A DNA stretch of 64,000 nt from Youxingia wuxianensis (GCF_014385085.1 NZ_JACRTD010000004.1:1-64000); one strand, 5' to 3'. Positions 7,913-17,407 are shown, counted from the stretch's first letter. Made by a program: numbers and translations. The notes: a model not told the origin generated them from the sequence alone.

Positions 7913-8620
7913 ATCAGAGAAGCTCTTTATATTTTTGTAAGCAACTCCATCCGCAACAAGATTGCCAACGGAGAATTAAAATATGGACAGCGTATCCCTT
8001 CGGAAAGAGAAATGGCGGAAGAATTTTCTGTGGATCGTAAAACCCTGCGCAAAGCGATTTCCGTATTGGTGGACGAAGGAATTTTAACCCGGATTCATGG
8101 AAAAGGCACTTATATCAACAAACGGCAGGTTTCTTATGACCTGGATATTATGGACAATTTCAGCCAGATGCTTCAGCGCAGCGGCATGAAGCACGAATGC
8201 CGCCTGCTGTATAAGGAAAAACGTAAGGCTGGGTTTAAATATGCTAAAATCCTCCAAATTAATGAGGACGACGACGTATATCGGCTGGTTCGTTTGCGTT
8301 ATGGGGATGGAGAGCCGTTGGCCCTGCAGGACACGTATATCGTCTATGATATTATCGAAGATATTGAAAGTATTGATTTTGAGATGTATTCCCTATACGA
8401 TGTGCTGAACCAACATGGGATCTACGCCAGCCGGATGGATGAAACTTTCTCTTTTATCGAGCTCTCCAGTCCGGAAACAAAGTTATTGGGCGTCCCGGAA
8501 GGCTCCATCAGTTTTATGACGGAAGATACCACCTACGATCAAAACGGTAAGATTGTGGAGTATACGAAGGGCCTTACTAACAATAACAAACTGGATATCA
8601 GTATGACGTTAAAAAAATAG
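7913..8620 (+). CDS. GntR/HutC-type regulator with UTRA domain, predicted AUC start (regulator D)
   Basis: The first in-frame ATG is at 8012, inside the recognition region, and would delete about 33 residues of the winged helix. Upstream of it the frame is open to a TGA at 7904-7906 and contains no ATG, GTG or TTG. From ATC at 7913 the protein is 235 aa and begins I-R-E-A-L-Y. This matches I-K-K-P-L-Y of regulator B, and the match continues through KYGQRIPSERE. AAAGGATGGTGATC ends four bases before the ATC. The UTRA domain ends DQNGKIVEYTKGLTNNNK, very like regulator B. No metabolic gene is tightly linked, so the target is unknown. Confidence 0.75.
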   Translation: MREALYIFVSNSIRNKIANGELKYGQRIPSEREMAEEFSVDRKTLRKAISVLVDEGILTRIHGKGTYINKRQVSYDLDIMDNFSQMLQRSGMKHECRLLYKEKRKAGFKYAKILQINEDDDVYRLVRLRYGDGEPLALQDTYIVYDIIEDIESIDFEMYSLYDVLNQHGIYASRMDETFSFIELSSPETKLLGVPEGSISFMTEDTTYDQNGKIVEYTKGLTNNNKLDISMTLKK

Positions 8621-8688
8621 TCTCTCTTTGCGGCAGCGGGTTTCCTCTCTGCCGGAATTTTACATAAGGAAATGGAGAACAAGAAAAA

Positions 8689-9201
8689 ATGGTTGTATTA
8701 GTTGTGGTTGTGGTTCTTATCGCTCTTAATGGTTATTTAAGAAAAATGAAAAGCCCTTCCGGCAGCAAGATTTACGTGACAGTCGCTTCCCTCACCGCTA
8801 TCGCCAGCATTATCGGCACCTTCCTTATTAAACCGATGCTGCGAAATTCCTTGGAAGCCGCTTCCCTTTCTACCCAGGAGGTCGCCGCTTATATTCAGCA
8901 GTTTGACAGGTTTGCCGGCAGTGCCCGAATGGTTACCGGTGTAGCGATTGCCGTTTTCTGCGTGATGATGATTCGGAAATCTACCGTCCAGGTGTTGGAA
9001 AAATCGGTAATGCCTTGTACCGTACTAACCGCGGCTTTGGTCACGGTTTCCCTGCTCAACGGACTCAGCACCCTCACTGCCCAGGACGGAGGCTTTGGCG
9101 CTTATGTCACCGCGTTCGGCGCTTGCTGTGCTGGAGCGATGATGGTTCCTTTTGTAGTAAAGCGGCTGATATACGAACGTAAAATTGGGAGAATCGATTA
9201 A
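8689..9201 (+). CDS. Small integral membrane protein of unknown function
   Basis: The 170-aa protein shows about four hydrophobic segments: residues 1-12, roughly 27-47, roughly 83-100, and two close ones near 105-160. It starts with a run of valines and ends with a basic tail (KRLIYERKIGRID). I do not recognise a family. It starts 68 nt after regulator D and 48 nt before a GNAT gene, so the three could be co-transcribed. Confidence 0.65.
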   Translation: MVVLVVVVVLIALNGYLRKMKSPSGSKIYVTVASLTAIASIIGTFLIKPMLRNSLEAASLSTQEVAAYIQQFDRFAGSARMVTGVAIAVFCVMMIRKSTVQVLEKSVMPCTVLTAALVTVSLLNGLSTLTAQDGGFGAYVTAFGACCAGAMMVPFVVKRLIYERKIGRID

Positions 9202-9248
9202 AGCAAAAAAACTAGCAATGTTTATTTTGTCTTTTTGGGGAGGAAAAC

Positions 9249-9704
9249 ATGCCAAATATTATTTCTGTAAGAGAGCGTCCTCAGTATAGCAAACAGGCCA
9301 TCGCCTATTTTCAAAGCAAATGGGCTACCCCTGACAGCATGATGGTATATGAGGACTGTATTACCTCCTGCCTAAACGCCCCCGCGCCTCTGCCCCAGTG
9401 GTATCTGCTTATGGAGGGAGAGCGCATTATCGGCGGCGCTGGACTGATTACCAACGACTTTATCAGTCGGGGGGATTTGTATCCTTGGATATGCGCTGTA
9501 TATGTGGAGGAAGACTGTCGGGGAAACGCTTACAGCTCCCAGCTTTTGCAAAAGGCAAAGGAAGACGCCAAAAAATTTGGATTTTCCCATGTCTATCTTT
9601 CCACCGATCTGGAGGGCTTTTATGAAAAATATGGGTTCCATTATCTGGGTATAGGATATCATCCTTGGGGAGAAAGTTCCCGGATTTATGAAGCAGATGT
9701 ATAA
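9249..9704 (+). CDS. GNAT-family N-acetyltransferase
   Basis: A 151-aa single-domain protein with the GNAT core: beta strands around WYLLMEGERIIGGAGLI, then the acetyl-CoA loop CAVYVEEDCRGNAYSSQLLQKAKEDAKKFG (variant of R/Q-x-x-G-x-G/A), and LSTDLEGFYEKYGF. It transfers an acetyl group from acetyl-CoA to an amine; the acceptor is unknown. A GGGGAGG site precedes the ATG. It ends in a terminator shared with the convergent SDR gene. Confidence 0.85.
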   Translation: MPNIISVRERPQYSKQAIAYFQSKWATPDSMMVYEDCITSCLNAPAPLPQWYLLMEGERIIGGAGLITNDFISRGDLYPWICAVYVEEDCRGNAYSSQLLQKAKEDAKKFGFSHVYLSTDLEGFYEKYGFHYLGIGYHPWGESSRIYEADV

Positions 9705-9712
9705 AAGCAACT

Positions 9713-9750
9713 AAAAACGGCCAGGCGAAAATTCGCCTGGCCGTTTTATT
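9713..9750. terminator. Bidirectional terminator between GNAT and SDR genes
   Basis: AAAACGGCCAGGCGAA and its exact reverse complement form a 16-bp stem with A-rich and T-rich flanks on both sides. It serves the two convergent genes. Confidence 0.9.
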
Positions 9751-9758
9751 TATGTTTC

Positions 9759-10610
9759 TTATACGCCGGAATAAGCGGAAAATCCGCCGTCTACCGGGAT
9801 AACTACGCCCGTGACAAAACCGGTTGCCTCGTTGCTGAGCAGGTACAGCAGGGTGCCGATCAGCTCTTCGCTTTCGCCGAAACGCCCCATGGGAGTAGCG
9901 GCAAGAATTTTACCGGTACGCGGGGTTGGGGTGCCGTCCTCATTAAACAGCAGCTTTTCATTCTGTTTGGTGACAAAGAACCCGGGAGCCATCGCGTTCA
10001 CTCGGATTCCCACCTTGGAGAAGTGGACTGCCAACCACTGGGTAAAGTTAGAAATCGCCGCTTTTGCGCCGGAGTACGCTGGAATTTTGGTCAGAGGAGT
10101 AAAAGCGTTCATGGAAGAAATGTTTAAAATAACGCCGCCCGGATGATCCAGCATATCTTTGGCAAACGCCTGCGTAGGGATCAAGGTACCCAGGAAATTA
10201 AGGTTAAATACAAATTCTACGCCGCTCTTGTCCAAATCAAAGAAGGATACGGTATCCGCGTCCAGATCCCCTTCAAAATAGTATTCTTTTGTGGTAGTCG
10301 CCCGGGGATTGTTGCCGCCCGCTCCGTTAATCAAAATTTCACAAGGACCGACCTCAGCCTTGATCTGATCGTGAAGTTTATCCACACATTCCTTATTGAG
10401 GACGTCCGCTTTATACGCCCAAGCTTTTCCGCCCTCTTGTTTAATTTCGTCGGCAATTGCCTTCGCAGCGTCCTCATTCAAGTCCAGAAGCACAACCTTG
10501 GCCCCGCACTGAGCGATAGCTTTGGCGAACATACTGCACAGCACGCCGCCCGCACCGGTGACAACGGCTACCTTGCCGCTAAGATCAATATTAAACGGAA
10601 GCTTTAACAT
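9759..10610 (-). CDS. SDR-family fructuronate reductase (D-mannonate oxidoreductase)
   Basis: The 283-aa short-chain dehydrogenase has the nucleotide loop VVTGAGGVLCSMFAKA, whose GGVLC form is seen in SDR-type mannonate oxidoreductases. It also has NGAGGN, the catalytic ISSMN serine and YSGAK (Tyr-x3-Lys). It would reduce D-fructuronate to D-mannonate with NAD(P)H. It directly follows the mannonate dehydratase gene (3 nt apart), which fixes its likely role in hexuronate catabolism. It is functionally equivalent to, but not homologous with, the long-chain UxuB of E. coli. Confidence 0.8.
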   Translation of the reverse strand: MLKLPFNIDLSGKVAVVTGAGGVLCSMFAKAIAQCGAKVVLLDLNEDAAKAIADEIKQEGGKAWAYKADVLNKECVDKLHDQIKAEVGPCEILINGAGGNNPRATTTKEYYFEGDLDADTVSFFDLDKSGVEFVFNLNFLGTLIPTQAFAKDMLDHPGGVILNISSMNAFTPLTKIPAYSGAKAAISNFTQWLAVHFSKVGIRVNAMAPGFFVTKQNEKLLFNEDGTPTPRTGKILAATPMGRFGESEELIGTLLYLLSNEATGFVTGVVIPVDGGFSAYSGV

Positions 10611-10613
10611 TGT

Positions 10614-11660
10614 TTATTTCCCTTCTTTCTGTAATGTTTCCCAAATGCCGTTGATATAAGCGGCGCCCAGCGCCCGGTCGTAAAGACCGTAACCTGGCTT
10701 TCCAGTCTCGCCCCAGATCATTCTGCCGTGGTCCGGACGCAGCCAGCCGTCAAAGTTATTTTTCTTCAGCGCCTTCATAATGGCCACGATATCCAGTGAG
10801 CCGCAGGAGGACAGATGAGCAGTTTCTTCAAAGCTGCCGTCGTCCATAAGCTTTACATTTCTCACATGCATAAAGTGAATACGTCCCATTTTGGAGTATT
10901 TGTCCACCATGGCCGTCACATCATTGGATTTCGCGCAGCCCAGGGAACCGGTGCAAAGAGTCAGTCCGTTATATTTGCTGTCCACCAGTTTTAAGAACCG
11001 ATCGAGGTTTTTCTCGCTGGTAATAATCCTCGGCAGACCAAAAAACGGATACGGCGGATCATCCGGATGAATCGCCATTTTCACGTCGCATTCCTCCGCT
11101 ACCGGAATGATAGCTTTGAGGAAATACTCCAGATTTTCCCACAATTTTTCTTCGTCGACCTTTTTATATTCATTAAACAGGTTCTGCAGATCTTCTTTTT
11201 TATAGCTACTGTCCCAACCAGGAAGGGACAATTCCCCGCTGAGGGGATCCATCTTCTTCAGCTGATCTACATAATACACCAGGCTGGTAGAGCCGTCCGA
11301 CGCTTTTTTATCCAGTTGGGTACGGGTCCAGTCAAAGACAGGCATAAAATTGTAGCAGATGCAGCGCACTCCCGCTTTTCCCAAACGGCGGATATTCTCT
11401 TTATAAGCGTCAATATAGCCGTCCCGGGTAGGCAGTCCCAACTTAATATCTTCGTGTACGGGAACGCTTTCTACAATATCAAATACCAGTCCCGCTTTTT
11501 TACAGGCGTCTGAAATGGCCTGGATACTTTCCTCGCTCCATACCCCGCCTGGAGCTACGTCATATACGGCGCTTACCACACTGTGCATCCCTGGAATCTG
11601 GGATATGTATTCAAGGCTCACAGGATCGCTTTCGCCATACCATCTGAAAGATAGCTTCAT
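10614..11660 (-). CDS. uxuA: Mannonate dehydratase (UxuA)
   Basis: This 348-aa TIM-barrel protein has the UxuA family features: [21 protein letters not shown] at the N-terminus, [17 protein letters not shown] [33 protein letters not shown] with metal ligands, and [13 protein letters not shown]. It dehydrates D-mannonate to 2-keto-3-deoxygluconate. The gene starts with AGGAGG a few bases before the ATG and forms an operon with the SDR gene. A cre-like site lies about 110 nt upstream, consistent with carbon catabolite repression. Confidence 0.92.
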   Translation of the reverse strand: MKLSFRWYGESDPVSLEYISQIPGMHSVVSAVYDVAPGGVWSEESIQAISDACKKAGLVFDIVESVPVHEDIKLGLPTRDGYIDAYKENIRRLGKAGVRCICYNFMPVFDWTRTQLDKKASDGSTSLVYYVDQLKKMDPLSGELSLPGWDSSYKKEDLQNLFNEYKKVDEEKLWENLEYFLKAIIPVAEECDVKMAIHPDDPPYPFFGLPRIITSEKNLDRFLKLVDSKYNGLTLCTGSLGCAKSNDVTAMVDKYSKMGRIHFMHVRNVKLMDDGSFEETAHLSSCGSLDIVAIMKALKKNNFDGWLRPDHGRMIWGETGKPGYGLYDRALGAAYINGIWETLQKEGK

Positions 11661-11769
11661 ACTTTTTTCCTCCTAAAATGAATGTAACCGGTATCGAAAA
11701 TTTCTCCGGTTTTGGGTAAGTGTCCCTTTTATTTGCGTTTTCTACGCTACTTATAACTCTATCATAAAA

Positions 11770-11784
11770 CGTAAGCGCTTTCAA
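11770..11784 (-). promoter_or_regulatory. cre site (CcpA operator) upstream of uxuA
   Basis: Read on the gene strand, TTGAAAGCGCTTACG fits the cre consensus WTGNAANCGNWNNCW except for the last base. It lies upstream of AT-rich sequence containing a TATAAG-type -10, before the mannonate genes. Confidence 0.65.
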
Positions 11785-11847
11785 GATCATTTCTCTTTTT
11801 TTCCTAACAAAATTTTTCTTCCCCTTTTAGGTGAAATTGCGAAAAGA

Positions 11848-11892
11848 AAAAAATATCCAAAGCGCCAGCGGTGCGCTTTGGATATTTTTCTA
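11848..11892 (-). terminator. Terminator after pepD
   Basis: A perfect 15-bp stem (AAATATCCAAAGCGC with its complement) and a 7-nt loop, followed on the minus strand by a T-rich run. The roughly 160 nt between it and the pepD stop hold no convincing gene. Confidence 0.85.
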
Positions 11893-12053
11893 TCTATTTC
11901 CTGTCTGGGAGCAGCCATTCTATCTGTTGCCGCTCATAGTTTTCGGCGAACGGTTTCCCGGATAACTGCCCCCTTGGTCCAAGGTACCGGGGCTGCTGAA
12001 AGAGGAAAAGGCCGCGTTTCCATAAATTCTCATCGCTGCATACTTCCAATCGT

Positions 12054-13505
12054 CTACAGCCGTTTTAATACTTCGCACAGCAGTTTCCACATTTTTTCAC
12101 AGGAGGGCAGGTCCATAGATTCCTGGGGCGTATGGCAATCTCGGACAGTGGGCCCTACGGCGATGGCGTCCAACCCTGGCATCTTATCCACAAACAATCC
12201 GCACTCCAGTCCCGCATGGATATGTTCTATCTTTAACGCCTCCCCAAACAGTTCCCGATAACTCTCACAGAAAATTTCCCTTACCGGGGAATAAGGATTA
12301 TAACTCCAGCCGGGGTATTCACTGTCGCATTGGCAGGTAAATCCCAAGCGCTGGGCCAGCATCTCCAAGTTGCGCCGGGTATTGTTTTGCAGAGAATCTA
12401 CGCTGCTTCTAGGAGAGAAAACCACTGCGGTCCTGTTCTCCTGAATTTGAATCGCCGCCAGGTTCACCGACGCCACCACAAATCCGCCAGCCTGCATATC
12501 CCGGCAGAGCACCCCGTGGGGAGCCAGGCATAAAAGAGCGACAATCTCCTTTGCCGCCCCTGCCTCCAACGGTTGGTAATCGGCATAATCAATCTCCTCT
12601 ATTTCCACATAAAACTCAGGCTCGCTGATCTTGCACTCTTTTTTTATCTCCTGAGCAATGGCTCGTATCGCTTTTCCGGCCATCTCCCGCTGGGTATCCG
12701 TCTCATACCCCAGCAGAGCGTCACATTCCCGGGGGATCGCATTGTCCTTGTTGCCGCCGCTGATGTGGATCAGGTGGAATCCTTGTGTATTCATGCCTTC
12801 CCGCACAAGCCGCCCCATCGCTTTCAGGGCATTCACCCGCTCGTCTCCGATAGCCATTCCCGAGTGCCCTCCCTGCAGTCCCCGAACCCGCAGAGCCAGC
12901 GCATATACCTGTTTTTCCTCCCGGGAGAAGAGCTTTTCCATTCCCAGGCGCATTCCGCCGGCGCAGCTGACCGTGGCGATCCCTTCGTCTTCGGAATCCA
13001 GATTGATCATGGTTTTCGCCTTTAAATCGGAGGTATCCATGGCGGCCGCCCCCAATAGCCCTATTTCCTCCCCGGTGGTGAACACACATTCCAAAGGGGG
13101 ATGGGCAAGGTTATTGTCGTCCAGTACCGCCAGCATCATCGCTACCGCAGCGCCATTATCCGCGCCCAAAGTAGTCCCCTTGGCGTGCAGCTGCTCCCCT
13201 TTTAGGCAAAGGACAATTCCCTGGGTGTCAAAATCATGGATCGTATCGGCATTTTTCTCGCATACCATATCCACATGTCCCTGGAGCATTACTGGGGGAT
13301 GGTTTTCATATCCTGGGGAGGCGGCTTTTTTTATTACCGTATTATAGGCGCTGTCTGTGCGGTAGACAAGCCCCCGTTTTTTTGCAAATGCCGCCAGGTA
13401 TTCACAAATTTGCTTTTCTTTTCCGGAGGAGCGGGGAATTGCGCTGATCTCCTCAAAATAATACAGCATTTTTTCCGGCTGCCGGCCAGCAAGCACAGAT
13501 CCCAT
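12054..13505 (-). CDS. pepD: Aminoacyl-histidine dipeptidase (PepD, M20 family)
   Basis: A 483-aa cytosolic non-specific dipeptidase. Metal-binding and catalytic motifs are visible in order: MLQGHVDMVCEK (first His/Asp), GTTLGADNGAAVAMMLAV (bridging Asp), TTGEEIGLLGA (catalytic and metal Glu) and NLDSEDEG. A lid domain lies between about 185 and 390, and a final His is in AVGPTVRDCHTPQESMD. It hydrolyses dipeptides such as Xaa-His using zinc. It is a single gene on the minus strand with its own terminator. Confidence 0.92.
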   Translation of the reverse strand: MGSVLAGRQPEKMLYYFEEISAIPRSSGKEKQICEYLAAFAKKRGLVYRTDSAYNTVIKKAASPGYENHPPVMLQGHVDMVCEKNADTIHDFDTQGIVLCLKGEQLHAKGTTLGADNGAAVAMMLAVLDDNNLAHPPLECVFTTGEEIGLLGAAAMDTSDLKAKTMINLDSEDEGIATVSCAGGMRLGMEKLFSREEKQVYALALRVRGLQGGHSGMAIGDERVNALKAMGRLVREGMNTQGFHLIHISGGNKDNAIPRECDALLGYETDTQREMAGKAIRAIAQEIKKECKISEPEFYVEIEEIDYADYQPLEAGAAKEIVALLCLAPHGVLCRDMQAGGFVVASVNLAAIQIQENRTAVVFSPRSSVDSLQNNTRRNLEMLAQRLGFTCQCDSEYPGWSYNPYSPVREIFCESYRELFGEALKIEHIHAGLECGLFVDKMPGLDAIAVGPTVRDCHTPQESMDLPSCEKMWKLLCEVLKRL

Positions 13506-13650
13506 CAGTCATAACTCCTTTACATATAATTTCCTCTTTCAGTGTATCATCCTGTCTTAAAAAACTCAAGGGAGACCACCCTTGTCTTTACATTTTTCCC
13601 AGCCGGTGTTAAAATAAAAGTCATTGCACAAGATACGGGAGGCAGTATTT

Positions 13651-14682
13651 ATGTATAGTTTTAAATGCGACTACGGCGAAGGGGCGCATCCCCGGATTCT
13701 CCGAGCTTTGCAGAGAACCAATCTGGAGCAGACGGAAGGATATCTGCTGGATCCCTATACGCAAAAGGCGAGCGGGCTGATCAAAGAGCGGATCGGCCGG
13801 CAAGAGGTGGACATTCATCTGCTTATGGGGGGCACCCAGACCAACCTGGTGGCTCTCAGCGCGTTTCTGCGTCCCCACCAGGCGGTCATCTGCGCGGACA
13901 GCGGGCATATTTTCGTTCATGAAACCGGGGCGATCGAGGCCACAGGACATAAGGTGTTCGCTCTGCCCTCCCCAGATGGAAAACTAACCCCCGCCCAGGT
14001 AAAACAAGCTGTAGAGCTTCATACAGATGAGCATATGGTAAAGCCAAAAGTAGTATTTCTTTCCAATCCCACCGAAGTAGGAACTATCTACACCAAAAAA
14101 GAGCTTGCCGCCATGCGCGGGGTATGCGACGAGTACGGCCTGTTTTTATATATCGACGGAGCAAGGCTGGGCTGTGCTCTTACCTGTCGTGAAAATGACA
14201 TGACCTTACGGGATTTTGCCGCTTTCCCCGACGCCTTTTATATCGGCGGCACCAAAAACGGCGCATTTATGGGGGAGGCCTTGGTGATCGCCAATGACCG
14301 GCTAAAAGAAGATTTTCGTTACCTGATGAAGCAAAAAGGCGCGTTAATGGCAAAAGGCCGGTTTTTAGGGATTCAATTCTGTGAGCTGTTTTCGGATGAT
14401 CTGTATTTTTCTTTGGCCCGCCATGCCAATGATACGGCCGCGGTGATCCGCAGCGCTTTAAAGGAAAATGGCTACTCTCTTATGACCGACAGTCCCACTA
14501 ACCAACTGTTCCCTATCTTCCCAAAAGAGGTTCTGACACGGTTGGAGGACAAATATCTTTTCACTCCTTGGAAGGAGCTTTCCGATGGACGCGCCGCGGT
14601 GCGCATAGTCACCTCCTGGGCCACGCCTATGGAGCAGGTTCAGAAGTTTGCGCAGGATTTGGAAAAAGCAAATAAAAAATAG
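13651..14682 (+). CDS. Threonine-aldolase-like PLP-dependent lyase
   Basis: The protein (343 aa from the ATG behind GGGAGG) belongs to the low-specificity L-threonine aldolase/beta-eliminating lyase group. FKCDYGEGAHPRIL, MGGTQTNLVALSAFL, the PLP-pairing Asp in LYIDGARLGCAL and the Schiff-base lysine in YIGGTKNGAFMGE are all present. It would cleave L-threonine or L-allo-threonine to glycine and acetaldehyde. An earlier TTG at 13624 lacks a binding site. Confidence 0.85.
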   Translation: MYSFKCDYGEGAHPRILRALQRTNLEQTEGYLLDPYTQKASGLIKERIGRQEVDIHLLMGGTQTNLVALSAFLRPHQAVICADSGHIFVHETGAIEATGHKVFALPSPDGKLTPAQVKQAVELHTDEHMVKPKVVFLSNPTEVGTIYTKKELAAMRGVCDEYGLFLYIDGARLGCALTCRENDMTLRDFAAFPDAFYIGGTKNGAFMGEALVIANDRLKEDFRYLMKQKGALMAKGRFLGIQFCELFSDDLYFSLARHANDTAAVIRSALKENGYSLMTDSPTNQLFPIFPKEVLTRLEDKYLFTPWKELSDGRAAVRIVTSWATPMEQVQKFAQDLEKANKK

Positions 14683-14686
14683 GAAA

Positions 14687-14732
14687 ATCGCCGGATTATT
14701 CTGCATATACTGAATAATCCGGCGATAAGTTT
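14687..14732 (+). terminator. Terminator-like hairpin after the aldolase-like gene
   Basis: A perfect 15-bp stem (ATCGCCGGATTATTC with its complement) and a 10-nt loop. The T-tract is weak (AAGTTTA), so efficiency is uncertain. Confidence 0.7.
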
Positions 14733-14836
14733 ACGATATTTCTACATAACCTTCATACTTTTAGCCTAGGATAATAATATAGATTATGTTAATATAATAT
14801 AAACCATACAAAACTATCAGAAAAGGGGTTGAGCTT

Positions 14837-15766
14837 ATGCGATATTCAAAAATCATGGCAAAAGTGGACGTAGGCGCGTTGCACGATAGTATTTTATATC
14901 GCCCCCAGGAGCTGGTAGATCAGGCGGAGCGTTCCTTCCATAAAAAAATTATGGCGGTATGCGACGATACTTTGAAAAATGACTGCCACCTTATTATGAT
15001 TACCGGACCCTCTGCTTCAGGGAAAACGACTACTGCGAAAAAGATTGTTGCGGAGCTGGAGGAACGAGGGCATAAGGTCACCCGGATTTCCTTGGACAAT
15101 TTTTATAAAAACAGGGATTCCCTGCCCTTCTGGAGCGATGGATATAAAAACTGCGAGAGTATTGAAAGTATGGATCTTCTTTTGTTTGAGCAGGTAATCG
15201 GTACTCTCTTGACAAAGGGATTTGCCCATCTTCCGGTATATGATTTTTCTACGGGCAATCGGGCGGAGCGAACCATTCCTGTGTCCTGCGACGACGATAC
15301 CTATCTTGTGATTGAAGGAATCCACGCTATTAACCCAGAGCTTTCCCGGTGTATCAGTCAGTTTCCTTCTTTAAGCGTTTATATCAGCGTCCACAGCGAT
15401 TTTATTGACCCGCAGGGCAATATTCTGCTTCACGCCCGGGATCTGCGGCTGATGCGGCGGATTTTAAGAGATCAGGTCCACCGCCATACCAGCGTAATGG
15501 AAACTTTAAAAATGTGGGATTACGTTTTAAAGGGAGAGGAATTATATATGCAGCCTTACCGGGGTTTTGCGGATTTCCATATCAATTCCACCCATGTGTA
15601 CGAACCTTTTCTGTACCGTGATAATCTCTTAAAAGCATTTGATAATCCTGAAATTTTTTCCGCTTACCCACAGACAGCCCAGCGTCTATGCAGCGCGGCG
15701 GAGAATTTTGCGACTCTCTCCCAGCAGCTCGTTCCTCCTTCTTCCCTTATACAGGAATTTTTATAA
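14837..15766 (+). CDS. Uridine-kinase-like nucleoside kinase
   Basis: The 309-aa protein carries a Walker A loop, ITGPSASGKTTTAKKI, at about residues 54-69. ISLDNFYKNRDSLPF follows (the DxFY motif of uridine kinases), then VIEGIHAINPELS. LRLMRRILRDQVHRHTSVMETLKMW resembles the phosphoribulokinase/uridine kinase lid. It would phosphorylate a nucleoside or related substrate with ATP or GTP. The first 50 residues are a short extension, not the TGS/threonyl-tRNA-synthetase-like domain seen in some Clostridia homologues. An AT-rich stretch with TATAAT-like strings lies upstream. Confidence 0.8.
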   Translation: MRYSKIMAKVDVGALHDSILYRPQELVDQAERSFHKKIMAVCDDTLKNDCHLIMITGPSASGKTTTAKKIVAELEERGHKVTRISLDNFYKNRDSLPFWSDGYKNCESIESMDLLLFEQVIGTLLTKGFAHLPVYDFSTGNRAERTIPVSCDDDTYLVIEGIHAINPELSRCISQFPSLSVYISVHSDFIDPQGNILLHARDLRLMRRILRDQVHRHTSVMETLKMWDYVLKGEELYMQPYRGFADFHINSTHVYEPFLYRDNLLKAFDNPEIFSAYPQTAQRLCSAAENFATLSQQLVPPSSLIQEFL

Positions 15767-15801
15767 CATCCAGGAAGATTAACTGAAAGGGGCTTGATCA
15801 A

Positions 15802-17403
15802 ATGAAACTTACTTTTTGGGGCGCGGATCACGAGGTCACCGGAAGCTGCCATTGTATTGAGGTAAATGGCAAGCGCCTTCTTATCGACTGCGGACTTGCC
15901 CAGGGACAGGATGAAAAAGAGGATAATCAGCTTCCTTTTTCACCTGCTCAAATTGATTATGTACTGGTTACCCATGCCCATATCGACCATTCGGGGCGGC
16001 TGCCCCTTCTGGTGAAAAACGGTTATCACGGACCGATTTACGCAACTAGAGCGACCTGTGAGCTGTTGGGAATTATGCTCCGGGACAGCGCCCATATCCA
16101 GGAAATGGACGCCCAATGGAAACAGAGAAAAAGAAAGCGGGCAGGCGAGGAAGATGTTCTTCCTTTGTATACCGCTTTGGATGTAGAGGATACCCTCCCC
16201 CTTCTGCGGCCTTGTTCTTACGGACAGGAGATTTCGGTGGGGCCGGGAATTACCGCGAAGTTTATTGACGCGGGCCATCTGCTGGGATCGGCCTCCATCC
16301 TTCTGACGCTCTCTGAAAACGGCGCTGTAAAAACGGTAGCTTTTTCCGGGGATATCGGCAATCGCCATCAGCCCATTATCAGAGATCCACAATACATAGA
16401 TAAGGCAGATTATGTTCTTGTGGAGAGCACCTACGGCAACCGGCTTCACGGGGCAAATGCGGGCAGCATCCAAGAGCTGGCGGAAATTTTCGATAATACT
16501 CTGCGCCGGGGCGGCAATGTGGTAATTCCTGCTTTTGCCGTGGGGCGTACGCAGGAGCTGCTTTACCATATCCGCAAGATTAAAGAACAAAATCTGGTCA
16601 CCAGCATACCGGATTTTCCAGTATTTGTGGACAGCCCCCTGGCGTTGGCTGCTACTCAAATTTACGACGGGGACTTAACCGGATACGCTGATGAGGAGAC
16701 TTTAGAGGTTTTACGAAAGGGTTTCCGGCCGATTAAGTTTTCTAATTTGAACCTGTGCCAAAGCGCGGATGAATCCATTGCCTTAAATGCCGACCCCACC
16801 CCGAAAGTGATCATCTCCTCCAGCGGTATGTGCGATGCGGGGCGTATCCGTCACCATCTCAAGCACAATTTGTGGCGAAGTGAATGTTCTGTGGTATTTG
16901 TAGGGTATCAGGCCAACGGCACTCTGGGACGTATCCTGGTGGACGGCGCCCAGCAGATCAAACTCTTCGGGGAGCAGATTGCAGTCAAAGCAGAGATCTA
17001 CAACTTCCGGGGACTGAGCGCCCACGCCGATCGGGATGGGCTGTTGGACTGGGTTTCCCATTATAAAAATAAGCCGGAAAAAATATTTGTAGTTCATGGG
17101 GAGGAAGAAGCCTGTGAAAGCTTTACCCAGCTGCTGAACGCCTCTGGTTATCATGCAGTCGCCCCTTACTACAAAGCCGAGTACAACCTGCTCACCGGCC
17201 GGTTTGAAACCGAGGGGATTCCCCTGTGGGAGCTGCAGGAGCGTACTGCCCAAAAACGCAAGGCTTCCCCTGCCTATCTTCGCCTGGTGGCTATGGGCGA
17301 GCGCATCCAGGAGGTTATCCGCCACAACGAGGGCGGCGCCAACAAGGACTTGGCCCGGTTCGCCGATCAGCTAAAATCCTTAATCGACAAATGGGATCGA
17401 TAA
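15802..17403 (+). CDS. Beta-CASP metallo-beta-lactamase RNA hydrolase
   Basis: The 533-aa protein has the metallo-beta-lactamase fold with HEVTGSCHC, the zinc motif THAHIDHSGRLPLL (HxHxDH) and DAGHLLGSA. The beta-CASP insert follows, with VVIPAFAVGRTQELLYHI, SSSGMCDAGRIRHHL and FRGLSAHADRDGLLDW plus the final histidine in FVVHGEEEA. This is the CPSF73/YsgC-type family acting as RNA endo- or exonuclease in the cytoplasm. It follows the kinase gene by 36 nt and probably shares its transcript. Its terminator has been split by a mobile element. Confidence 0.88.
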   Translation: MKLTFWGADHEVTGSCHCIEVNGKRLLIDCGLAQGQDEKEDNQLPFSPAQIDYVLVTHAHIDHSGRLPLLVKNGYHGPIYATRATCELLGIMLRDSAHIQEMDAQWKQRKRKRAGEEDVLPLYTALDVEDTLPLLRPCSYGQEISVGPGITAKFIDAGHLLGSASILLTLSENGAVKTVAFSGDIGNRHQPIIRDPQYIDKADYVLVESTYGNRLHGANAGSIQELAEIFDNTLRRGGNVVIPAFAVGRTQELLYHIRKIKEQNLVTSIPDFPVFVDSPLALAATQIYDGDLTGYADEETLEVLRKGFRPIKFSNLNLCQSADESIALNADPTPKVIISSSGMCDAGRIRHHLKHNLWRSECSVVFVGYQANGTLGRILVDGAQQIKLFGEQIAVKAEIYNFRGLSAHADRDGLLDWVSHYKNKPEKIFVVHGEEEACESFTQLLNASGYHAVAPYYKAEYNLLTGRFETEGIPLWELQERTAQKRKASPAYLRLVAMGERIQEVIRHNEGGANKDLARFADQLKSLIDKWDR

Positions 17404-17407
17404 AAGC

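Noticed and set aside
11878..12261. Plus-strand frame of 127 codons overlapping the 3' end of pepD
   Set aside because: It begins inside the pepD terminator and runs antisense to pepD, with no motif.
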